A stretch of 64,000 bases of DNA, from the NCBI RefSeq assembly GCF_001723175.1, contig NC_064652.1:2790001-2854000 (forward strand), read 5' to 3'. The DNA is from Penicillium oxalicum (lineage: Eukaryota > Ascomycota > Eurotiomycetes > Eurotiales > Aspergillaceae). The position numbers and the translations under genes were made by a program. The notes under the pieces were generated by a model. The model was not told where the DNA came from. It ran no database searches and was given only the letters and a program-made list of their open reading frames with translations. Shown here one piece after another: positions 10,415 through 19,857 of the stretch; position 1 is the stretch's first letter; every line of letters begins with the position of its first letter.

Positions 10415-12076
10415 ATGGCTCTCCCCTTTCCCACCCGTCAACTCTACTACGACGGCCAAGTACGCCCCGCCACCTCGGGCAAAACCTTCCAAACCATCAA
10501 CCCGGCCACAGCAACCCCCCTCGCCGATATCCAGATCGCCTCCCACGCCGACATCGACGCGGCCATCCAAGCCGCCGATCGCGCATTCTCCGTCTGGTCC
10601 AAAACCCCGTACATTGCGCGCGCGCGCATCTTGCAAAAAGCGGCGACTCTTCTACGTGAGCGCAACGATGAAATTGCGCGCGTGGAGACGCTTGACTCGG
10701 GCAAGGCGTTTACCGAGACGAGTACAGTGGACGTGGTGACGGGAGCGGATGTGTTGGAGTATTATGCCAATTACATCGGGGGTGGGGGGCTGAACGGGGA
10801 GACGACGCAGTTGCGTGAGGATGCGTGGGTGTATACGAAGAAGGCACCGTTGGGGGTGTGTGTGGGGATTGGGGCGTGGAATTATCCGATTCAGATGTGA
10901 GTGACGCGCGCAACTCGCCTTTTTCTTGAGCACCATTGCAACGAAGACGGCCATGGGATGGTGGGGAAACCCATTCGGTCTCTGCTCGCTGTCGGCGTTG
11001 TGTTTTTTTTTTTGACACTCGTAAAGATTGAAACTTTGCTAAGACCATGATGTTACAGTGCCCTCTGGAAATCGGCCGTCTGCCTGGCCGCGGGAAATAC
11101 CATGGTCTACAAACCCAGTGAATTCACCCCTCTTCACGGCGAGACCCTCGCCCAGATCTACACCGAGGCCGGATTGCCCGCCGGAGTGTTCAATGTGGTC
11201 AACGGCGCTGGCGACGTGGGCGCCTACTTGACCAGCCACCCCAGCGTCGCCAAAGTCTCCTTCACCGGCCAAGTCTCCACCGGCATGAAGGTCGCCGGCT
11301 CCGCCGCCGGCAGCATGAAGTATGTGACCATGGAACTCGGCGGTAAAAGTCCTCTGATCATCTGCCCGGACGCCGAGCTCGACAACGCCGTCGACGGCGC
11401 CATGATGGCCAACTTCTACAGCACGGGCCAAGTCTGCACCAACGGGACGAGAGTCTTTGTGCCACGGAACATGAAGCAGCCCTTTGAGAAACGTCTACTG
11501 GAGAAACTTGCCTTTGTCCGCGCCGGTCCCCTCTTCGACGACCAGACCAATTTCGGGCCCCTCAGTTCCGAAGTCCACTACAAAAAGGTGCTCGAATACA
11601 TCCGCCACGGCAAAGACGTCGATCGCGCCACCCTACTCGCCGGTGGCCTGGGCAAACCGGAGAATCTACCCCACGACCTCCAAGCCGGGTACTGGGTGCG
11701 ACCTACCGTCTTCACCGACTGCACGGATGACATGCGCATCGTCAAGGAGGAAATCTTCGGTCCCGTCATGTCTATCTTATACTACGATACCGTCGACGAG
11801 GCCGTCCGTCGCGCCAATGCCACAGAGATGGGTCTCGCAGCCGGCGTGTTCACCAAGGACCTGAATCGCGCGCACCGCGTGATCGACCAGCTGCAAGCAG
11901 GGATTACGTGGGTGAATACGTGGGGCGAGAGTCCCGCCGAAATGGCCGTGGGTGGATGGAAGAAGAGTGGTCTGGGAGTGGAAAACGGTCACAAGGGAAT
12001 TGAGTCCTGGGTACAGAATAAGAGTACGCTGGTTGATATGAGCGGGGCGGTGGCCACGGTATTTGCCAAGCTTTGA
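10415..12076 (+). CDS. badA: Betaine aldehyde dehydrogenase, probably peroxisomal
   Basis: Exons 10415-10896 and 11059-12076 encode 499 residues. The enzyme is an NAD(P)-dependent aldehyde dehydrogenase that oxidises betaine aldehyde to glycine betaine. Seen in order: [14 protein letters not shown] (the intron splits the next codon), [16 protein letters not shown], the FTGQVSTG cofactor loop, MELGGKSP with general-base Glu253, [11 protein letters not shown] with catalytic Cys287, and EEIFGPV. Length and order are normal for the family. The protein ends VFAKL; AKL fits the peroxisomal PTS1 consensus and pairs with the PRL end of the adjacent choline oxidase. A 22-base G run begins 92 bases after the stop. 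The frame is intact. Confidence 0.95.
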
Positions 12077-12699
12077 GTGCTTGAAGATTGGATCACACGT
12101 CTGTGGCTCATGTGTCTGAGTAATGTGGTCAAATTCAGATGGCTCGGTGTGATATACCTCTTTTTTCTGGGGGGGGGGGGGGGGGGGGGGATCACCTCCC
12201 TCTATCGGTCAGTCACCTGGTTTTCCGATGCATATTTTTGTCGGTTGTACGGCCCGGGGAGAATGTCTTTGCAGATGAATCTGATCCCCAATGAAAAGGG
12301 AGGGGAGAAGCCTGCAGACAAAAATGTGAATATGAAGAATGTACGTTCGAGAATATGAGAAACATGACATGTTGATTTTGAATTGAGCTTAAAACGCCCC
12401 CTCCCCAATTGATGTATTCCAATCCCAAGATGATGGCCCGGCCAGATAAATAGAAAGACTTGAAAAATACAAAGATCAAAGGTCAAAGGTCAACCAACTT
12501 ATCCAAGTGTGGGGTGCGAAGACTGCCAACATGTAAAAAAAAGATATCAAACGTCACCCCAATTGCGTGCCTGCCAGATCATCTCTTCAGAAAATAGCCA
12601 GAGCCCAGAATGGAAAGAGCAGTACTCTAAACGGGGACAGAAAAATGTGAGAATTACGATCAGTCTCTTCAAAGCCTTGAAGCTTCAATCCCTGCCAAG
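12077..12699. other. Convergent 3' intergenic region (badA / nag1)
   Basis: This 623-bp tail-to-tail spacer contains the 22-G run at 12169-12190 and three tandem AGRTCAA heptamers at 12473-12493. No coding frame is supported. Confidence 0.5.
12169..12190 (+). repeat. 22-base G homopolymer
   Basis: An uninterrupted run of 22 G lies on the plus strand in the probable badA 3' UTR. It could fold as a G-quadruplex, and its length may be imprecise in any assembly. Confidence 0.95.
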
Positions 12700-14058
12700 C
12701 TACAACGGCGTCACACGAGCCCCCATCCGATCAAAGATCAGATCATTCTTCAACGTCTCGTCCAGCCCTCCAACTGCCGAATCTACCATTCGTGAGGACA
12801 TGCTATCTGGAGTCAATTCATCCTCGTCCATGCTCCGGTTGAAGTCGGTATTAATTCGGAGATCTTTGGGCACCTTGACGGGTGTGCGGTCCGGCGTCGG
12901 CGCTGTGCGCAGCGGCGCCTTTTTCGTAGGGATGGGCGCAGGAACGTATGTGCGCGGTCGGTACACCAAGGGAGGGCCCTGAGTGCGGGCATCGGTTCCG
13001 GACTGCTCGATCGATTCAAAGTACCGCACTGTCTTGACCTTTAACTCGAGTGTGGCATCCCGATCACACACGATGAGGGGATGGGGATGCAATTGCAGTG
13101 CAGAGAGGGTCCACATGTGGTTCACGCCATCCTCGAGTCCCTTTTGCACGGCAAAGGCCTTATGCGCCCCCGTCGCGACGATCACGACTTCGCGCGCATC
13201 CATGATGGTCTGAATGCCCACCGTCATGGCCAACCGAGGGACCTTGGTGACGTCGTGGTCGAAGAAGCGTGAGTTGGCCAGGATGGTGTCGTAGGCGAGG
13301 GTCTTGACGCGAGTACGACTGGCGAGTGAAGAGCCGGGCTCGTTGAACGCGATGTGGCCATCGGGCCCTACGCCTCCGAGGAAGAGCTCGATGCCCCCGT
13401 AGCGGGCGATGCGAGCTTCAAAGGAGGCACATTCTGCGGCTAGGTCGGGCGCATTGCCATCGAGGATGTTGATATTTTGTGGAGGGATGTCCACGTGGGA
13501 GAAGAAGTGCTTGTACATGAAACTGTGGTACGATTCAGGGTGATCGCGCGGCAAACCCACGTATTCATCCTAGATGTTTCCCCACATGAGTCTTTGCCAA
13601 TGGACTTTGAAATTTGACGATGGGGGAAGAGTAAACGGAGTACTCATGACTCACCATGTTGAAAGTGACGACATTTTTGAACGAAATCTCGCCGGCCCGA
13701 TGGCGCTGTACCAGAATCTTGTAGATGATCTCGGGGCTGCTGCCGGTGGGCAGACCTAGTACGAAGGGCTGGGTTGCGGTTGGCTTGAACGTTTTGATGC
13801 GACCTGCCCACTGTGAGTCACGGGCTCTATATGTATTCACGGGCAGAGCCATCGGTCATCGACGGTGTCTGATAGAAGGTTCGGCTACTTACTGACGATG
13901 TAATCGGCGATATACACCGAGGCCGCGTGAGGGTCCTCGCGAATAATGACACGCCTAGGAAGAGAGCAAGAAGCCTGGGTTAGCAGTCCTCTTTTTTTTT
14001 TCCAGATGGAAGCAAGGAAGACAATGCTTAATGGGAAGAAGGATGGCAGTCCTTACAT
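12700..14058 (-). CDS. nag1: Glucosamine-6-phosphate deaminase (isomerase) with an intron-split start codon
   Basis: Exons: 14057-14058 (only AT of the start codon), 13893-13954, 13655-13803 and 12700-13569, giving 360 residues. The enzyme converts glucosamine-6-P to fructose-6-P and ammonia. Catalytic residues fall at the same numbers as in E. coli NagB: Asp72 in NMDEY, and Asp141, His143 and Glu148 in [14 protein letters not shown]. The mature N-terminus MRVIIRED needs the first exon to end AT and the second to begin G. The donor GTAAGG (14056), branch GCTAAC and acceptor CTAG fit. Unspliced RNA would read ATG TAA. A fungal-type tail of about 95 residues (proline- and basic-rich, then an acidic stretch) follows the catalytic domain. 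The gene is head-to-head with the Ngs1-like gene. Confidence 0.93.
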
Positions 14059-16397
14059 TATGGTTTGCTCAGCTAGATTGATGAATGGCGATAGTCGTTT
14101 GGGTGGTGAGGGTGGGAGATATGAGAGTAGGTTGTGCGTGAAAAGGAAGAGGGTGAGTAGCAAATCCAGCAGAGCATCAGTTGGGTTCGATGCGAGAGTT
14201 TGTAATGTTCCAGAGAATGGAGGGAAAATACCGTGTCTGCGCGATGGTCAATCAAGACTGGTCAGTTTCGCGGCAGGCGCTCCGTGGATCGGGTTACAGC
14301 GAGGCGCTCATTGATTGTACGACAGTGACAGAGAGATCGACCCGAGTCGGAGGTAGTAGTGGACTCGGCCATCAGGTACATGAGCTATCTGTCCATCTCA
14401 CTTTGTCCTCGTTGAATAATTTCGTTTTTTTTTTAATTCTTTTCTTTTTCATTCATATTCCCTTTTCAAGACTTGTGCACTGAAGATGGTGCTGGCTGCT
14501 TTGTCCCCCTGCTCTTTCTACTACTTGAGGTATCATCTATCTCTGCTAGGGATTCTTGGTGTACGTCAGTGTGGTCATAAGTAGACTCCATGTGGAATAT
14601 GGGACCCATTCACGTAGCGCATCATCACCTGATGGAAGAAGTATCGGTGACTTCTGACGTCGGAGAGGTGGCCGGAAGAAGAACCACCACGAGCTGACTT
14701 TGTTCTCTGTGATTCGTTGGGGGCGAATAATCTTTTGATGCCAGAGGCTAAAGGATGATGTAGCATAGAGCTAGGAAGACCAATCCTAGTTTTTGTTTTT
14801 TTTTTGGTATGAGAATGACGTTTCTCTGGTCTAGGATACTCCGGAAGAAGATGATCACCTTGATCGCATAATCCAGAATTCTGGGTGCAGGTGGTAGTAC
14901 ATCGTCATCTACCACCTGTGGTTTCTCTATACCTTGTTTATGTGTGTGTGTTCTGGGATGAATTCTCTGGCATTGTGAATCGTGGAGAATACTCCTTGTG
15001 ATTTGCCGTATATTTTGCTTTGTCAATTCCACGAGACATTGTTCCGGTGAAACAATGGTGATGGTGATCAGTATGGTATAGAGTTCTTGATACTTTGGCT
15101 AGCGCCACAGGAAGAGGCCGTGGGGGAAAGCGGGTCACTGGATGAAGGAGGTTCCATCGTCTTAGACGGAGTTGCATCCGGCGAAGTCGGCAAATCTGTG
15201 GTGGGCCTAGACGGTCAGGCCAAAGAGCCGGGGAAGTGCATGCAACCTTGTCCTCCTTGCCCGGTCACCAGCGTAGCGTCGTAGCCGGGGCTGGGTGGTA
15301 TTATTACATACAGGTATTCAGATTTCAAGTCTGCTCTCCGCCGTCTTCCACACGTGATCCTCATCTCATCCACTAGAACCCGTCCCTCACGTTCTCGCTC
15401 AACGGCTGGCATCCCGGGTTCGGACGGTCAAGGGACAATCAGAAGAATCCTTCCGGTGCAGATCGTCAGGGAAGATGATTCCCTCGGGCTCACAGTCGGA
15501 GTAATCACAAGGACTTTGTATCCGAGGGGATATCTCCCTGCCTCCAGTATTGGCCAGTTGGCCTCCCCTTATCAATTCCCCTAGTCCCTTGGATGCAACC
15601 ACTGAATATCCCTCTCCCATCTCCACCCTGAGCCTTCGTGGACTGCGAGGACTAGTCCTGTTTAAACCTGTGAAGACCAATAGGCAATCGTAGCGCTGGT
15701 TCTAGTACGTGCATGGACCGGATGTCCAGTTCTCCAATGCCGCAAAAGCGGAGAAGCGCAAAGCCGACGGCTGGATCTGAGCTTGTGCTTATCGCCCTAT
15801 CACTCCTTCGATGTGCGGCTCTGGCTGGTGACCACCGTTGAGGGCGCAACGGGCTCGTCACGTTCCGCCAGTACGGGCTCTCCCCAACTTCCCGAGGACT
15901 CGCAACGGGGAAGCTTGTGCGACTCGGGTGCTTATCACCTGACTGCGACGTCGGCGTCCCAATCCATCATCAGCGCAGACGAGGTCCCTCTAATTCTTCG
16001 ATCCTCGAGGCGTGCCAAAGACCTCTTACGGGCCGCAGGTTGCATCTCCGTCGACAAGGGCTCGCTCTCCAGGGTTGTTTCATCGTCAAGGAAAGAACGA
16101 AAGGGGGGAGGGAAAAAAAATAAAACAGACAATTTCTCTTTATCCACTTTCGCCTCGTTACGTCTCACCGTACTGTACACAGCGGGCGGAGGACGACCAC
16201 GCGCACCCACCGTGAACGGCAAGGCAAACAAACTACCACCTTGGAACATCAACACACACACACGACACACAGCTCGTTGCAGTTCCATCCCTCTACAATC
16301 CACACCCCCACCCACACTGCCATCGTTCGACGTCGTCCAAGCTTCTCGCGCGCATTACTGGCATTCCTCTGTGTCTCCCCTCCCCTCCCCCAGGGCC
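14059..16397. promoter_or_regulatory. Divergent promoter region: nag1 / ngs1
   Basis: This 2.34 kb spacer lies between head-to-head genes. It contains a perfect 10-bp inverted repeat (CAGGTGGTAG / CTACCACCTG, 11-nt spacer) at 14888-14918. The long plus-strand frame ending at 16658 runs through the ngs1 start and first intron out of frame, so I regard it as chance. The roughly 150 bases before 16398 are C/CT-rich leader. Confidence 0.55.
14888..14918. promoter_or_regulatory. 10-bp inverted repeat, operator-like
   Basis: CAGGTGGTAG (14888-14897) and its exact reverse complement (14909-14918) flank an 11-base spacer, about 0.83 kb upstream of nag1 and 1.5 kb upstream of ngs1. It could bind a dimeric regulator. 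Function is inferred only from symmetry and position. Confidence 0.35.
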
Positions 16398-19300
16398 ATG
16401 GCCCCGAAAGAGGACATGTTGCCCCCGGGCTGGGATGATCTAGACAGGTATGCTGATCACCCTTGTTTCGGAGGCCTTGATGACACGCCTGGCCCGGTTT
16501 TTCCATGTCGGTACCTCCTCCTGTACCTGGAATCAACCCTCTCATGCCCGAACAATGCCTTGGGCGAGACATCATCCATTGCTCTGCTCTCTCCTTGTGG
16601 AACCTCGATGCAAGCCTCGAGCATTCTCCCGTCGGGGGAGAAGGACCCTCGTGGGTGAATGCTCCGAGGGAGCGCGAGGCCTGACGGCACAACCCATGCT
16701 AACCAGTCGCCATGTGGCTCTCACAGGCAGATGGGCCAATTGTTCATGATGGGTTTCGATGGAACGGTCGTGAGCCCCCAGATTCGCTCTCTCATCGAAG
16801 ACTATCACCTCGGCTCGGTGTTGCTCTCCGCGAAGAATTTAAAATGTATTACCTTGTTCTCTTTTTCACGTCTCAGCCTCTCTGTCCCATAACCTTCATC
16901 GACTCGTTGATCTGTGCTCTCTCACGACGGTCTTGACGAACATTGTTCAGAGGGAGAATGTGTGTGGCAGACAGACAGGAGACCCTTTGTTTTGTTTTGT
17001 TTTTCTTCTATCCTCCCCGTTCCTGACGAGAGCGTTGGCTAATCTTATGCGCCTTTAGCTGCGGAGGATGCCACCCGACTGGTATTGGAGTTACAGACCA
17101 TTGCTCGAGATGCGGGTCATCTGGTGCCTTTGCTCATCGTCCTCGACCAGGAAAATGGCGGTGTGAATAGCTTATATGACGAGATCTTCATTCGGCAATT
17201 CCCGAGCGCCATGGGAATCGCGGCCACGGGGTCCAAAGCCCTGGCGCATGAAGTCGCCAAGGCGACGGCTCAAGAGCTCAAGGCTGTTGGGGTCAATTGG
17301 ATCCTTGGCCCCGTGCTGGACGTTTTGACGAATGTCCGAAATCAACCGCTCGGGGTACGCACCTCGGGGGATGACCCGCAAGAAGTCTCTCAGTATGGAG
17401 TCCAATTCATGAAGGGATATCAAGAAGCAGGCCTGGCGACGTGCGGCAAACACTTTCCTTCGTATGGAAATCTGGAATTCTTGGGCTCACATACGGACGT
17501 GCCCATCATCACGGAATCATTGGAGCAATTGAGTCTCACGGCGCTGGTGCCGTTTCGGAACGCCATCATGCAAGGTCTGGACGCTATGATGGTCGGCGGT
17601 GTATCCATGTCATCGGCTGGGATGAATGTCATGCACGCCTGTTTGAGCGATCAGGTTGTCGACGAGCTCTTGAGAAAGGACTTGAAATTCCAGGGGGTGG
17701 TGGTTTCCGAGTGTCTGGAAATGGAGGCTCTCACTCACAACATCGGCGTCGGCGGCGGCACCGTCATGGCCAAGAATGCCGGATGCGATGTCATATTACT
17801 TTGTCGGTCATTTCCCGTCCAGCAAGAGGCCATCAACGGGTTGAGGCTGGGCGTGGAAAATGGTATCATTGGCCGCGCACGTATTGAGCAGTCGCTTCGC
17901 CGGGTCCTGAGGCTAAAGGCCCGGTATACCTCCTGGGAACAGGCATTAAACCCGCCAGGTCTGGCCTCGCTCACCCAGATGCAGCCATCGCACACGAATC
18001 TCTCAACACGCGCCTACAATAGCTCGATCACCGTACTGCGTGACAAGAACAATCTCCTACCCCTGTCGAATGTCATTGACGCCAACGAGGAACTCTTGCT
18101 CTTGACTCCACTGGTCAAGCCCCTGGCCGCATCGGCGGTGTCTCTGTCGGCGAATGATGTCTTCCACGGAGTCACGGTGGACCAAACGGCAATGGACCGA
18201 TCCGCGTCTGTTTTGAGTGGCGAAACGGTCTTCAGAGAGTTGGGGAGGTCTCTATCGCGCCAGAGAAGTGGTCGGGTTCTCCATACTTCGTACACCCACA
18301 ACGGCGTACGGCCGATCCACGAGGACCTTCTCCAGCGAGCCAGCGCGGTGATTGTGGTGACGGCAGACGCAAATCGGAATCTATATCAACAGGCCTTTGC
18401 CAAACATGTCTCCTTGCTATGCCAGACCCAATATTCTGCCACCGGGGAACGTCGAGAAAAACCAGTTATAGTTGTTGCAGTCAGCTCACCGTATGACTTT
18501 GCTATGGATCCCTCCATCAAGACCTATGTGTGCACGTATGACTTTACCGAAACCGCGCTTCAGGCGTTGGTCAAGGTTTTATATGGCGATCTCACCCCCT
18601 CGGGGACCCTTCCCGGGTCCCTCAGCCGCAGTCAAAAGATTCACCAGTCCCGGCAGCACTGGCTGGTTGAGAATTGGAATGAAGAGCGAGATGCTCATGG
18701 ACTGGATGCCCTGCTGGATGTGGTTCGCGGGGACCGGGTCCAGGGACAACGATCGGAGCTGCTCTCGGTGCGACTTCGACCAGCTTTCTCCTCCGGAAAG
18801 AAGACATTGAAGAGGCGCATTTTGTGGTTCGCAATAGCTCTACCCAGGCGCTGTATGGATTCTGTGCCACCTACTTCTTTCGCTCGACCGGGACCGGTGT
18901 GATTGGGTGTCTGATCGTGGATCCGGCTCGTCGCAAATTATCCATTGGACATTCTCTCCACAGTCGGGCGATTCGCAATCTCCTTCAGCGCAAGGGGGTC
19001 AAACGCTTCCAGCTTGGTTCCCGACTTCCGGGGATTTATCTCGGCATCCCGACTGCCAACCATGTCGAGCGCAAGCGATTGCGCCAGTGGTTTGCTAATC
19101 TGGGCTGGAATACCTCTCTCTCACGTCCTGTCTGCAGTGTTGTGTTGGGCAACCTGATGGCATGGGTCCCGCCTGAGGGTCTGACCATGACGCTCCGAAC
19201 GGCTGCTGTTGCCTACGACCTGGTCTACGGCTGGGACTATGCCCGTACAATCCTGGATCATATCAAGACAAACGCACGCCAGGGCGTGGCAGATATCTAC

Positions 19301-19857
19301 CGGATCGCACTCAGTGGCGCCCCAAACTGCGGCATCATTCGTGCGAAGCGGTCCACCGATAATATGATTGTTGGTAGTGTTGTGATCTACAATGAACGAT
19401 CCGCGCTCGCAGAGCATATGCCCGCCTTGCGGGCTACCAGCACCGCTAATGTTACCGCTGGGGGTATTTCTTCTCCTGTCATCTCGCCGGTCGCAGATGA
19501 CTATTCTACCGTCATGCAGGGCTTGATCCTGCTTGCGATCAAACAAATCCGGAAGCTCAATGCGAATGCCGTGGTGATGGACTGTGTACGTTGGCAATCT
19601 CTTCTCTTCTCCTCTCCTTTCTTTTTTTCTTTTCTTTTCCTTTTTTTTTTTGCTCTTGCTTTTGCTTCTGTCGTTCAAACCCATTCTCAAGAGTTCTCCC
19701 GACATACATTTGCTAATCATGACTCTGGCTTTGCAATTTTCAGGTCGACGGTGACGGTAATTTCGACTGCCTCTCCTCGATGGGTTTCAGTATGCTACAC
19801 AGCTTTGAGGAGGTGAACTGTGACGCCGCCACGTGGACGATGATGCATCCATCATGA
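16398..19857 (+). CDS. ngs1: Ngs1-like GlcNAc sensor: GH3 domain fused to GNAT domains, with a one-base frameshift in the linker
   Basis: Exons: 16398-16447, 16727-16845, 17059-19585 and 19744-19857, about 936 residues with one lost base allowed for. The N-terminal half is a GH3 beta-N-acetylglucosaminidase-like domain (LDQENGGVN at 86, KHFPSYGN at 187, VVSECLEM near 272). The C-terminal half is GNAT acetyltransferase-like (RRKLSIGHSLHSRAIR, KRFQLGSRLPGIYLG, then a second unit ending NAVVMDCVDGDGNFDCL). Candida Ngs1 has this architecture: it binds GlcNAc through the GH3 part and acetylates histones at catabolic genes. The NagZ Asp-His dyad and nucleophile Asp are altered here, which fits a sensor. 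Between about 18722 and 18775 the frame must move by -1 to join the two halves; no GT...AG intron fits. The GH3 frame then hits a stop at 18900-18902. It may also act as a glycosidase. Confidence 0.88.

Noticed and set aside
15783..16658. 291-codon plus-strand frame upstream of ngs1
   Set aside because: It runs through the ngs1 start and first intron in the wrong frame, is low-complexity and has no recognisable domain.
18722..18775. Programmed -1 ribosomal frameshifting in ngs1
   Set aside because: No slippery heptamer of the X-XXY-YYZ type is present, and the family is not known for it.
18722..18790. An intron as explanation of the ngs1 frame change
   Set aside because: All GT dinucleotides here are phase 0 in the GH3 frame and no AG gives a phase-0 entry to the GNAT frame.
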